Notes: generated by a model from the letters alone, not told the origin. Shown: positions 1 to 7,088, numbered from the stretch's first letter. The stretch is DNA of 9,602 nt from Rhodothermota bacterium (GCA_009885415.1 VFKU01000283.1:1-9602), one strand, 5' to 3'. Translations and numbers: made by a program.

Positions 1-1140
1 CGACAGGCGCCGACGCGATGGGGGTGGCCGGCGGCCGCGGGACTGGCGCTCCTTACGGCCCTCTGGTCAGTCTCCATTCTGGCGAACCGGATGAAAACCG
101 GGTTCCTGCAAGCCGCCGCGGTGATTACTGGGACCCTAGTGCTCGGCGGCGCCGTACTCGGATGGATCGGCGTCGAACGCGGCGCAGAGTTTGTCCGGGC
201 GGGAGACAGCGCACCGGACCTGGATGCCTCGCTGCGGCTCCTCGATACGGAGTTGGCGAAGGCAGGAAACGGCCCCGGCGCGCAAACCACGCGAGTCTTC
301 ACCTTCGGCGACTCAACGCACCAGTTTCCGCGATTCGAATTCAAGGACGCGCTCAAGATCGCGCTCGACCGGGAACGGCCCGAACAGTTCAGTGTCTACG
401 GTCTCGCGCACGGCGGGATGACGGGGAGAGACTACTACCTGCTCCTGAACAAAGTCCTCGAAAATCGGCCGGACGTTCTCGTGCTTCCCATCAACGTCGC
501 TACGTTTGAAGACCGCTGGTACAACAACCCCATGTGGTATTTCGATTCATTGGAGCCGTTTCTTCGCCTCGACGAATTCCCGCGCGCGTTCCGGCTGCGC
601 GTCGGGCAGCGACGGTTTCAATGGGAGCACATCCTGCTCCGCAAAGCCGACGCGGAATGGTTTGACCGCAAGCCCAGCCGGTTTCTCGGAGGACTTCGTT
701 CGTATGTGGACCGTGAAGCTCAGCGTTTAAGCATCCTGGTCCAAAACCGGCTCGGAGGATCGGCCGCTGCCTATCGGCCCAACGCAGCCGACCGCTTCGT
801 GCGGATCGCGCCTGACAGCGACATGGTCAACGTCTTCCGCGCGATCAACGCCCTCGCGCGCAAGCACGGCATTCGTGTCATTTACTACACGACACCCCTC
901 GACGACGAGGCCCAAAAATCCAAAGGGGTGTTCTTTCAGCCACGATTCAATTTCGATACGATTCAACGCGAATTGTCCGGGCCCTCCCACGTCACATTCC
1001 TGAAACTTCACGAATCCTTTCCCAAGGAGCTGCTCCGAGACGACTTCGTCCATCTAAAGCCGGCGGGCATCCAATATCTCGCCGATCACGTCGCACAGAC
1101 GGTCGAAACGCCCGCCACCGACGCGCCCACGCCTCCTTGA
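1..1140 (+). CDS. SGNH-hydrolase-like membrane-anchored protein, 5' partial
   Basis: The frame is open from the first base to the TGA at 1138-1140 (379 residues visible). An ATG at 91 would give 349 residues. However, the 30 codons before it read as a hydrophobic helix (WPAAAGLALLTALWSVSILA), no ribosome-binding site precedes the ATG, and there is no ATG, GTG or TTG in frame at 1-90. The start is therefore probably outside the window. A second membrane helix follows (about residues 35-57 of the visible part). The rest looks like a GDSL/SGNH fold: a block I motif FTFGDST with candidate Ser105, a PDVLVLPINVATF stretch resembling blocks II-III, and a C-terminal DFVHLKPAG with Asp348 and His351 as the Asp-x-x-His of block V. 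Proteins of this type often act as envelope acyl- or acetyl-esterases or transferases, in the manner of AlgJ/AlgX or DltD. The substrate cannot be read from the sequence. The next gene starts 47 bases downstream on the same strand. Confidence 0.7.
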   Translation, partial: RQAPTRWGWPAAAGLALLTALWSVSILANRMKTGFLQAAAVITGTLVLGGAVLGWIGVERGAEFVRAGDSAPDLDASLRLLDTELAKAGNGPGAQTTRVFTFGDSTHQFPRFEFKDALKIALDRERPEQFSVYGLAHGGMTGRDYYLLLNKVLENRPDVLVLPINVATFEDRWYNNPMWYFDSLEPFLRLDEFPRAFRLRVGQRRFQWEHILLRKADAEWFDRKPSRFLGGLRSYVDREAQRLSILVQNRLGGSAAAYRPNAADRFVRIAPDSDMVNVFRAINALARKHGIRVIYYTTPLDDEAQKSKGVFFQPRFNFDTIQRELSGPSHVTFLKLHESFPKELLRDDFVHLKPAGIQYLADHVAQTVETPATDAPTPP

Positions 1141-1172
1141 GGATTGGAAAAGATGCTGCGCCGCGACCCGCT

Positions 1173-1177
1173 AAGGA
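1173..1177 (+). promoter_or_regulatory. ribosome-binding site of the asparaginase gene
   Basis: AAGGA lies 10 bases upstream of the ATG at 1188. It favours that ATG over a TTG at 1137, which would overlap the stop of the previous gene and add 17 residues (RIGKDAAPRPAKDTCF and neighbours) unlike the family N-terminus. Confidence 0.65.
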
Positions 1178-1187
1178 TACTTGTTTC

Positions 1188-2027
1188 ATGGCGTCTTTGA
1201 TCGTCCACGGCGGGGCCGGACACTTCGATGCCGCGCGCCAGCAGCCTGCGCTCGGCGGCATCCGCCGCGCCTGCGAAACCGGCTGGGCCTTGCTTTCGCA
1301 AGGCGCGTCCGCCCTCGATGTCGTCGAGCGCGTCGTGACGCTGCTCGAAGACGACCCCACCTTCGACGCCGGCACCGGCTCCTATCCCAACACCGAGGGC
1401 TTCGTCGAAATGGACGCGATCCTCGTCGATGGCGCGACGCTGAATTTCGGCGCGGTCGCCGCGATCCGCCACGTGAAAAATCCCATCCAGGTCGCCCGGC
1501 GCGTGATGTGCGCCACGCGGCATTGCCTGCTCGCGGGCGATGGCGCGACGCGCTTTGCCCACGCGCAAGGCTTCGCGCCCGTCACCGACGCTGAACTGCT
1601 CGGCCAACCCGCAAGTAGTCCCGGCCAAGGCACCGTCGGCGCGGTCGCGCTCGACGCGCAGGGCCACATCGCCACGGCCACCTCCACCGGCGGCATCAAG
1701 AACAAACTCCCCGGCCGCGTCGGCGATTCACCCCTCATCGGCTGCGGCGCGATCGCCGAAGACGGCTTCGGCGGCGCCTCCGCCACCGGCGAAGGCGAAG
1801 GCATCATGAAAGTCATGATGACCCGCAGCGTCCTCGAATACCTCAAAGCCGGACTCACTGCCCAAGCCGCGGCTGACGCCGCCCTAAGCGACCTCGCCGA
1901 TCGCGTGAGCGGCCACGGCGGCCTCATCTGCCTCGACGCCCAAGGCCGGCATGGATTCGCCTACAACACGACGCACATGGCGCGGGCTTACGTCACGGCC
2001 GATGGCGAAATACACTCAAGTCTCTAA
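1188..2027 (+). CDS. isoaspartyl peptidase / L-asparaginase (Ntn hydrolase, T2 family)
   Basis: This 279-residue protein is predicted to hydrolyse beta-aspartyl (isoaspartyl) dipeptides and/or L-asparagine. The N-terminus MASLIVHGGAG is the family signature. The self-cleavage and catalytic site is the GTVGAVALD segment with Thr149 as nucleophile. It is followed by the characteristic TATSTGG, NKLPGRVGDSPLIG and SATGEGE segments that shape the substrate pocket. Autoproteolysis before Thr149 should yield an alpha chain of 148 and a beta chain of 131 residues. The alpha chain is about 30 residues shorter than in E. coli IaaA (321 residues, Thr179), and the linker before the cleavage site is short (LLGQPASSPGQ). 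There is no signal peptide, so it is probably cytoplasmic. It may be co-transcribed with the gene upstream. The family assignment is secure; the preferred substrate is not. Confidence 0.93.
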   Translation: MASLIVHGGAGHFDAARQQPALGGIRRACETGWALLSQGASALDVVERVVTLLEDDPTFDAGTGSYPNTEGFVEMDAILVDGATLNFGAVAAIRHVKNPIQVARRVMCATRHCLLAGDGATRFAHAQGFAPVTDAELLGQPASSPGQGTVGAVALDAQGHIATATSTGGIKNKLPGRVGDSPLIGCGAIAEDGFGGASATGEGEGIMKVMMTRSVLEYLKAGLTAQAAADAALSDLADRVSGHGGLICLDAQGRHGFAYNTTHMARAYVTADGEIHSSL

Positions 2028-2082
2028 TCGGTCTTTCGGACACCAAAGCCACACGCACTCTATCTGAATGCGCTCTTGGTTT

Positions 2083-2183
2083 AGCCCTGAAAGGGCGCCC
2101 GAGAATAGCCCAGGGCAGAGCGAACGATAGTGAGCGCCGCCCTGGGTCCGAGTCTCCAAATCATCTCAAGCCCTGAAAGGGCG
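2083..2183. repeat. paired 15-base hairpin repeat flanking a larger inverted repeat
   Basis: The 15-mer AGCCCTGAAAGGGCG occurs twice in direct orientation, at 2083-2097 and 2169-2183. Each copy is itself a hairpin with a GCCCT/AGGGC stem and a GAA loop. Between them lies an inverted repeat, CCCAGGGC at 2109-2116 and GCCCTGGG at 2139-2146, enclosing a 22-base loop. The block fills the spacer between two convergent genes. It resembles dispersed intergenic palindromic elements that I recall from Planctomycetota-like genomes; that resemblance is from memory. It could also help terminate transcription from both sides, but no T-run follows the stems. Confidence 0.75.
2109..2146. repeat. central inverted repeat of the convergent spacer
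   Basis: There is a perfect 8-base-pair stem (CCCAGGGC with GCCCTGGG). The loop contains short GCG/CGC complementarity that could extend the fold. The structure sits midway between the two copies of the 15-base hairpin repeat. Confidence 0.7.
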
Positions 2184-2207
2184 CGCTAGGGTGCCCTCGC
2201 GCGCGCT

Positions 2208-2975
2208 CTACTTCGTCTTCGGCTTCAAGCGCTCGACCACTTTCCCCACCGCGGAGCGGCTGTCGTTGGACCACCAGTGCCGCAGCGTCTCGCCGTAGCC
2301 CTCGGAGAACTCGACGTTCATCGCCTTAATCAGCGGCGCGCGGAGCACTGCCTTCGCCTGGCGCCACGGCACCTGCGGCAACGCGAGCCAGCTATGCAGC
2401 TTTTCCTCCGCGCGCTCGAGCAACTGCTCTTGCGGCACGGTCGCGTGCACCAATCCGAAGGCCCCCGCCTGCTCGGCGAAGAGCAGTGCGCCGTGAAAAA
2501 TCATGTCGCTCGCGCGCGTGTCGCCGACGACGTGCCGCGCCAACTCGACGATCGGTGTGGGAATCACGATGCCCACCGGGATTTCGTTCAGCCCGATGCG
2601 CCCCTGGCCCTCGGCCATGAAACGGTAGTCGCAACACATCGCCAGCACACACCCGCCCGCCGGCGCGTGGCCGTTGATCGCCGCGATCAACGGCTTCGGA
2701 AAGGTGACCAAATCGTGCAGCAGCCGGGCGAATTCGCCCCAGAACTGGTCCATCTGCGCTTCGTCGTAGCCGTACAACTCGACCACGTCGAGCCCCGCAC
2801 AAAAAATGTTTCCACTCGCCGTGAGAATCGCGCCGTCGATGTTTTTCGAGTCGCGCAAATGGACCATCGCCTCGCGCAGATCGTTCACCAGGTGCTGGTT
2901 CAACGCATGCGCCTTCGGACGGTTCAGCTCCACCACCGCCACATTCTCGCGGAACGACATCTTGACCGTACTCAT
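2208..2975 (-). CDS. crotonase family, delta3-delta2-enoyl-CoA isomerase-like
   Basis: This is a 255-residue crotonase-fold protein of full family length. FCAGLD (58-63) and the INGHAPAGGCVLA segment (100-112) form the CoA-thioester oxyanion hole. The equivalent of the first hydratase glutamate is Val109 (GGCVLAM instead of GGCELAM). The second glutamate is kept as Glu131 in RIGLNEIPVGI. That pattern, with the words PAGGC and GLNE, matches mitochondrial-type enoyl-CoA isomerase (ECI1), which uses a single Glu to shift a 3-enoyl to a 2-enoyl-CoA double bond in unsaturated fatty-acid beta-oxidation. It lacks the QTGPKVGSFD-type motif of MenB. The ATG at 2975 is chosen because a GGAGG lies upstream; a TTG at 2993 would overlap that site. 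It follows menD on the same strand after a repeat-bearing spacer, so it could be the last gene of the operon or independent. Isomerase is more likely than hydratase. Confidence 0.85.
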   Translation of the reverse strand: MSTVKMSFRENVAVVELNRPKAHALNQHLVNDLREAMVHLRDSKNIDGAILTASGNIFCAGLDVVELYGYDEAQMDQFWGEFARLLHDLVTFPKPLIAAINGHAPAGGCVLAMCCDYRFMAEGQGRIGLNEIPVGIVIPTPIVELARHVVGDTRASDMIFHGALLFAEQAGAFGLVHATVPQEQLLERAEEKLHSWLALPQVPWRQAKAVLRAPLIKAMNVEFSEGYGETLRHWWSNDSRSAVGKVVERLKPKTK

Positions 2976-2986
2976 TGAATCACTGG

Positions 2987-2991
2987 CCTCC
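2987..2991 (-). promoter_or_regulatory. ribosome-binding site of the enoyl-CoA isomerase gene
   Basis: On the minus strand, GGAGG lies 11 bases upstream of the ATG at 2975. The alternative TTG at 2993 overlaps this site, so the ATG is preferred. Confidence 0.55.
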
Positions 2992-3001
2992 AAACCACTT
3001 T

Positions 3002-3047
3002 GTCATTCTGAGCGAAGCGAAGAATCTCCCCCGCCGATCGCGGGAGG
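3002..3047. repeat. dispersed palindromic element of the TCATTCTGAGCGAAGCGAAG type
   Basis: The sequence beginning TCATTCTGAGCGAAGCGAAG and running into AATCTCCC is a well-known short intergenic repeat type; I recall it from several phyla, including Acidobacteriota, Bacteroidota and Chloroflexota. It is followed by a CTCCC/GGGAG stem (3026-3030 with 3042-3046). It lies in the 117-base spacer between menD and the isomerase gene. Identification is by recall, since only one copy is in the window. Confidence 0.55.
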
Positions 3048-3056
3048 ACTTCCGTA

Positions 3057-3072
3057 GTGGGCTTCAGCCCAC
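3057..3072. repeat. GTGGGC-TTCA-GCCCAC hairpin
   Basis: There is a perfect 6-base-pair stem, GTGGGC (3057-3062) with GCCCAC (3067-3072), and a TTCA loop. It lies 21 bases beyond the end of menD. No T-run follows on the minus strand, so it does not look like a standard intrinsic terminator, though it could stabilise the 3' end of the men transcript. It probably belongs to the same dispersed-repeat cluster as the adjacent element. Confidence 0.6.
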
Positions 3073-3092
3073 CCACTCCCGCCAGTATGCCG

Positions 3093-4862
3093 CTACCCGT
3101 GCAACTTGTCGAGCGCCGCACGGATTTTCTCCCCCAATTCCTTGTGCACAACGACATTTCGCTTGCGGTCCGTGCGTACTTCAATCACACTGGCGCCGTT
3201 TCGCCCAAGCGCCGCTGCATACATCCTCGCGAATTCCCCATTCGTCGCGGACCGATAATACGGCAAGCCGTACATCTTTGCCGCGTGCTCAAAGTCCAGC
3301 CCATGCGGCGTCCCGAAGAACCGCTCGAAGTGCTTCGGATGCTTCGCTATCGGCAACAGACTGAAAATCCCGCCGCCGTCATTGTTCTGCACCACCAACA
3401 CAAACGGCACCTTCAAGTCGCGCACCAGCGCCAGCGAATTCAAATCGTGCAGGGCCGCGAGGTCCCCAATCACCGCTGTCACGGGTTGCCCCGTCGCCCG
3501 TGCGATCCCCGCCGCCGTCGCGATATTGCCATCAATCCCGCTCGCGCCGCGGTTCGCTTCGACCCACGGCCCGCCGGGCCCGGCATGGCCGAAGAGATCC
3601 ATGTCGCGGATGGGCATGCTGTTGCCCAAGAAGACAATCGAATCGGCCGCTGCGCTGCGCGACACGCGGTACGCCACGCCTGGCTCACTCGCCACGTCAC
3701 TGTCCGGAAACGCCGACTCCAGCACGCCCGGCACCGCGCGTTCGGCCTTCAGCGATTCGGACGACCACTCCGCCGTCGCAGAGTTTTTCGGCGATGATTC
3801 AAGCAGATGTCGGAAGCCAGCGAGGTCAACGGGCAGCCGCAACGAAACATTTCGATACGGATCGAGTCCACCCGGTGCAGGCGACACGCGGAGGTACTCG
3901 CCGCCAAATCGCGCCACCGCATCGAGCACCCGGCGCGAGGTGATCGGCCCGCCGAGGTGGATCAGCACGTCGGTCGATACGATCAGCCGCTCGGCATCGT
4001 GAATCGCATAGGGCCGCACCCACGGGCTCGCCGCGTGCAGCCGGAAACACGAGGTCACGTCCGGCAGGGCCGGCCACGCCAGCCGCTCGAGAATTTCCCG
4101 CGCCGTCTCATGCTCCGCCGCGGACAATTGGCCGAGAATCACCAGCCCGCGCGACGCACGCGCAATCGCGTGCGCCGCCCGTTGCACAAGTTCGCCATCG
4201 ACGCCGGCCGGCGTCGATTCCGGCGCGGCATACAGTGTCGCAGACTCCAGCCAAGCCTCAATCGGCGCCAATGGCGACGCCCAGTCCGGCACGCCGGATT
4301 TCGGCGACTCGGGCGCAAGCGGCTCGTCCATCATGCAATTCAGGTGCACCGGCCCGGGCCACTCGCCGCCAGCACGCGCGCACGCGCGGTCAATCGTCGT
4401 CAGCACGTGATTCGCGCGAAACCCGCCCTCGGCAACGACGAAGTTATGTTCCCACCGAACAAAAATTCCGTAGATGCCGATCTGCTGGATGGTCTGGTTC
4501 GCGCCGGTGTCCTGAAAATGCGGAGGACGGTCCGCCGTGAGCAGAATCATCGGCACGCCCGACTGCGAGGCCTCGACCACCGCCGGCAGCGCGTTCGCCA
4601 CCGCCGTGCCCGAAGTACAGAGGAAGGCTGCGGGCTTGCCTGATCCCTTCGCGATGCCCAGTGCGTGGAAAGCCGCGCCGCGCTCGTCGTGATGCACGAC
4701 GCACTTCGCCTTCGGGTGCGAGGCCAGCGCCCAGGCCAGCGGCGCGGAGCGCGATCCGGGGCACACGACAAACCACTCGACCCCGTTGCGAATGAGTTCC
4801 TCGACGACGAGTCCCGCAAAAAGGGCGTTGAGGTTCGGCGCGTCGCGCAAGACCGGCAGCAC
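3093..4862 (-). CDS. menD: 2-succinyl-5-enolpyruvyl-6-hydroxy-3-cyclohexene-1-carboxylate synthase
   Basis: MenD is the thiamine-diphosphate enzyme that adds the succinic semialdehyde unit from 2-oxoglutarate to isochorismate, the second step of menaquinone synthesis. The 589-residue protein shows the family motifs in order. CPGSRSAPLAWAL (34-46) is followed by HHDERG with the ThDP-activating Glu60, then LCTSGTAVAN (81-90), TADRPPHFQDTGANQTI (109-125), GNSMPIRD (413-420) and NRGASGIDG (437-445). The C-terminal ThDP/Mg2+ motif runs from GDLAALHDLNSL (466) to QNNDGGGIFSLLP (492-504). The start is GTG at 4862, the most upstream possible because the in-frame TGA of menF lies just before it; the next in-frame ATG is not until codon 106. 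No clear Shine-Dalgarno sequence precedes it, so translation is probably coupled to menF. It is slightly longer than the usual 550-580 residues. Cytoplasmic. Confidence 0.97.
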   Translation of the reverse strand: MLPVLRDAPNLNALFAGLVVEELIRNGVEWFVVCPGSRSAPLAWALASHPKAKCVVHHDERGAAFHALGIAKGSGKPAAFLCTSGTAVANALPAVVEASQSGVPMILLTADRPPHFQDTGANQTIQQIGIYGIFVRWEHNFVVAEGGFRANHVLTTIDRACARAGGEWPGPVHLNCMMDEPLAPESPKSGVPDWASPLAPIEAWLESATLYAAPESTPAGVDGELVQRAAHAIARASRGLVILGQLSAAEHETAREILERLAWPALPDVTSCFRLHAASPWVRPYAIHDAERLIVSTDVLIHLGGPITSRRVLDAVARFGGEYLRVSPAPGGLDPYRNVSLRLPVDLAGFRHLLESSPKNSATAEWSSESLKAERAVPGVLESAFPDSDVASEPGVAYRVSRSAAADSIVFLGNSMPIRDMDLFGHAGPGGPWVEANRGASGIDGNIATAAGIARATGQPVTAVIGDLAALHDLNSLALVRDLKVPFVLVVQNNDGGGIFSLLPIAKHPKHFERFFGTPHGLDFEHAAKMYGLPYYRSATNGEFARMYAAALGRNGASVIEVRTDRKRNVVVHKELGEKIRAALDKLHG

Positions 4863-4865
4863 GGA

Positions 4866-6272
4866 TCAGGACCGGCCGGAACCGGACTCCGCCGCCGCGC
4901 CTTCGAGCACGCTGCGGAAGTCAGCGAGCTTGCTCTCCAGCTCTTGCCACTCTTCCTCGGCCTCGGAGCCCGGAACGATTCCATTGCCGGTGAACACGCT
5001 CACGCACTCCTCGCGCACGAGCGCCGAGCGAATCGCCACGGCGAACTCCGCCGCGTCCGCGCCGATCCACCCGATCGGGCCGGTGTACCACCCGCGGTCG
5101 AAGGGCTCTAGCGCGCGGATGCTCACGAGCGCCTCCTCACGCGGCACCCCGCCGACGGCCGGCGTCGGGTGCAAGTCGCGCAATAGGTCCGCATCGCCCG
5201 CACCCGGCTTCAGCACCGCGCGAATCGGAGTCAGCAAATGCTGGCAGTGGCCCAGCCGCGAGAGCCGCGGCGCGCTTTCATCCACTTTCTCGCAGAGCCC
5301 GCGCAAGACCACGCGAATGCTCCGCGAGACGTGCGCGTGTTCGCGCTGTTCCTTGTCGCTTTGCAAAAGTTCGCGGCCCAGTTGCTCGTCCTCCGCCGAC
5401 GTCGCGCCGCGCGGACGCGTGCCCGCGAGCGCCTCGGTCTCGAGGCTGCGGCCCTGGCGGCGATACAAACGCTCGGGCGACGCGCCCACAAAGGCCAGCC
5501 CCGGCTCGGGCTGATAAAAGTAGTGGTACGAATTGGGCGTGCCGCGCTCCAGCGATCGCAATAGACTGAGCGCCGGCACCGGCTCGGCCGTGTAAAAATC
5601 CGTCTGGCGCGCGAGCACGATCTTCTCCGCTGCCTCGCGCGCGAAAGCGTCGAGGCACGCGCCCACCGCCGCCGCCCACGCCGCCGGCTCCGGCTGGTCC
5701 ACGCGCCGCAGCACCGTCGGCTCGAAAACCGGCGTCTCCGCGCCTAGCTCCGCCGCGTCACGAATCCCCAATACAATACGCGCCGAAGTCTCCGGGTCTT
5801 GCGCGTCTTCCGGCAAGTTCAGATGACACGCGAGGGTGCAACGCCCCGATTCTTCGCGCAACTCCACGCGCGGCACGAAAAATTGCTCCGCGCCAAACGG
5901 CCTCCACGCCGCCGACGCCGGCCGAGTCCCGTCAAATCGCATCCCGCCATACACCCGCACGCCAGCGTCGCGAAACAATTCATCAATCGCCGCGAGCATC
6001 GGCGCCAACTCGCCGGCCGACGTGCCGAAGCTGCACCACGCCGCGCCGATCCCGGCCGATACGAAGGCGTGCTCACGGTCGGACCAATACCACCGCACCG
6101 GCGCGTCCCGCCCTTCCAGCCAGGCGATCGGATCGGTGCGCTCGACGGGCTGCTCCACGCGCCGGATGCGTTGCGGGCCCGCGGCAGACTTCGGCTGGCG
6201 TAGCAAGTCCTCGACGGCCTCCGCAAGTGTCTGCGCGGCTTGCGCGAGCGATTGTTCGCTAGTCCGATTCAT
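4866..6272 (-). CDS. menF: isochorismate synthase
   Basis: The enzyme converts chorismate to isochorismate, the committed step of menaquinone synthesis. The 468-residue protein has a divergent N-terminal half and a typical chorismate-binding C-terminal domain. KIVLARQTDF carries the catalytic Lys217; it is followed by FVGASPERLY (261-270), EALAGT (280-285), DLHPTPAVGG (366-375), RGWYTGPIGWIG (393-404), and EFAVAIRSALV (409-419) with Mg2+-binding glutamates nearby. The usual AGAGIV is here TGNGIVPGSEAEEEW (428-442). Lys217 and the absence of a glutamine-amidotransferase partner argue for isochorismate rather than anthranilate or aminodeoxychorismate synthesis. A siderophore-type EntC is possible in principle, but menG and menD on either side decide for MenF. 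Its ATG overlaps the menG stop by 4 bases (ATGA). Its own stop is in the same frame as menD, only one codon away. Confidence 0.94.
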   Translation of the reverse strand: MNRTSEQSLAQAAQTLAEAVEDLLRQPKSAAGPQRIRRVEQPVERTDPIAWLEGRDAPVRWYWSDREHAFVSAGIGAAWCSFGTSAGELAPMLAAIDELFRDAGVRVYGGMRFDGTRPASAAWRPFGAEQFFVPRVELREESGRCTLACHLNLPEDAQDPETSARIVLGIRDAAELGAETPVFEPTVLRRVDQPEPAAWAAAVGACLDAFAREAAEKIVLARQTDFYTAEPVPALSLLRSLERGTPNSYHYFYQPEPGLAFVGASPERLYRRQGRSLETEALAGTRPRGATSAEDEQLGRELLQSDKEQREHAHVSRSIRVVLRGLCEKVDESAPRLSRLGHCQHLLTPIRAVLKPGAGDADLLRDLHPTPAVGGVPREEALVSIRALEPFDRGWYTGPIGWIGADAAEFAVAIRSALVREECVSVFTGNGIVPGSEAEEEWQELESKLADFRSVLEGAAAESGSGRS

Positions 6273-6985
6273 TTCTCCCCCACATACAGCGACGCGATGC
6301 CGAAAGACAGGGGCGTCGCGGTGGAATTCCGGAAACCCGCGTCACGCATCAGCGCGAGAAATCCCTCGCCGCGCGGAAAAGCCTCGACGGACTCGTTCAA
6401 ATACTTGTAGGCCTGCGCATCGCCCGACACCAACCCCCCGACGCGCGGCAGCACATGCCGGAAATACAGGAGATACCCCGCGCGCAGAATCGCGTTTCGC
6501 GGCAATGAGAATTCCAAGATGAGCGCCCGACCGCCGGACCGGATCACGCGATGGATCTCCCGCAAGGCCGCCGGCACGTCAGGCACGTTGCGAATGCCGA
6601 AGGCCATGCTGACAGCGTCAAAACTCTCGTCGCGAAAACCGATCCCGCAGGCATCGCCGCGCACCAGACTCAGCGCCGCCGACCCGCCCGCGCGCGCGAT
6701 CTTGTCCTTCCCGCGCGCGATCATCCCCGCCGACTTGTCGAGTCCCACGCCCCGCGCAATCTTGCCGCGTGCGGAGGTCAGGCTGATGAGCACGTCCGCC
6801 GTGCCGGTGGCTAGGTCGAGCACGCGGAGTGAGTCGCCTGCCGGCAAGGCCCGCACCAACGCGCGCCGCCAGGCGACATCGCGCCGGAAACTCAGCAGCC
6901 GGTTGAGCAGGTCGTAGCGCGGCGCGATGCGATCGAAGATCCGCCACGAATCAGCCGCCGCAGGTTTGATTGTCGCCAAGGACAC
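6269..6985 (-). CDS. menG: demethylmenaquinone methyltransferase
   Basis: MenG/UbiE is a class I SAM-dependent methyltransferase that performs the last step of menaquinone synthesis; in organisms that make ubiquinone it also serves that pathway. The 238-residue protein shows the N-terminal family signature FDRIAPRYDLLNRLLSFRRD (17-36) and the SAM-binding VLDLATGTADV (55-65). The second signature is DAVSMAFGIRNVPD (123-136), followed by GGRALILEFSLPR (151-163) and YKYLNESVEAFP (193-204). The GTG start at 6985 has AAGGGG 10 bases upstream; a TTG two codons later is an alternative. It appears to be the first gene of the men operon, preceded by a plausible promoter. With menF and menD beside it and no ubi gene, the menaquinone name is preferred over ubiE. 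Confidence 0.95.
   Translation of the reverse strand: MSLATIKPAAADSWRIFDRIAPRYDLLNRLLSFRRDVAWRRALVRALPAGDSLRVLDLATGTADVLISLTSARGKIARGVGLDKSAGMIARGKDKIARAGGSAALSLVRGDACGIGFRDESFDAVSMAFGIRNVPDVPAALREIHRVIRSGGRALILEFSLPRNAILRAGYLLYFRHVLPRVGGLVSGDAQAYKYLNESVEAFPRGEGFLALMRDAGFRNSTATPLSFGIASLYVGEK
6275..6281 (-). promoter_or_regulatory. ribosome-binding site of menF
   Basis: On the minus strand, GGGGGAG lies two bases upstream of the menF ATG, inside the end of menG. Spacing is shorter than usual. Together with the 4-base ATGA overlap it suggests translational coupling of menF to menG. Confidence 0.5.
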
Positions 6986-6995
6986 GGCTCGCAGG

Positions 6996-7001
6996 CCCCT
7001 T
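6996..7001 (-). promoter_or_regulatory. ribosome-binding site of menG
   Basis: AAGGGG on the minus strand, 10 bases before the GTG at 6985, supports that non-ATG start. Confidence 0.5.
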
Positions 7002-7046
7002 CCAGTTTCGCGTCAGGGAAGACCGCGGAGGCCTTCCCGCGGCCAG

Positions 7047-7076
7047 AGTATAGCGCGGCGGCGACAACGGTTTCAG
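7047..7076 (-). promoter_or_regulatory. candidate sigma70-type promoter of the men operon
   Basis: On the minus strand, CTGAAA (7071-7076, 4 of 6 to TTGACA) and TATACT (7047-7052, 5 of 6 to TATAAT) are separated by 18 bases. The pair sits wholly in the 103-base gap between the sulfatase stop and menG. Transcription would begin near 7040 and give a leader of about 55 bases. A CCGCGG/CCGCGG inverted repeat at 7023-7042 lies at or near the predicted transcription start. Confidence 0.5.
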
Positions 7077-7088
7077 GTCGCGCGCGCT

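Noticed and set aside
1137..1187. TTG start for the asparaginase, adding 17 residues
   Set aside because: It overlaps the previous stop, adds sequence unlike the family N-terminus, and AAGGA is well placed for the ATG at 1188.
2083..2183. CRISPR-like repeat-spacer-repeat
   Set aside because: There are only two 15-base copies, the gap contains its own inverted repeat, and no cas gene is present.
2208..2975. MenB (naphthoate synthase), suggested by a crotonase beside menD
   Set aside because: The MenB signature around QTGPKVGSFDGGYG is missing. The segment RIGLNEIPVGIVIP is of the enoyl-CoA isomerase type. The downstream crotonase at 8984-9562 also lacks it.
2277..2978. Plus-strand open frame opposite the isomerase gene
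   Set aside because: The composition is that of an antisense shadow, and the minus-strand frame has clear crotonase motifs.
3057..3072. Intrinsic terminator of the men operon
   Set aside because: The stem is only 6 base pairs and no T-run follows on the minus strand, so it is listed as a hairpin and not as a terminator.
3057..4643. Long plus-strand open frames opposite menD
   Set aside because: They are Arg/Pro/His-rich shadows typical of high-GC antisense frames, with no recognisable motifs. menD is unambiguous on the other strand.
4866..6272. Anthranilate or aminodeoxychorismate synthase component I
   Set aside because: KIVLARQTDF with its lysine, HPTPAVGG and the menG/menD neighbours indicate isochorismate synthase.
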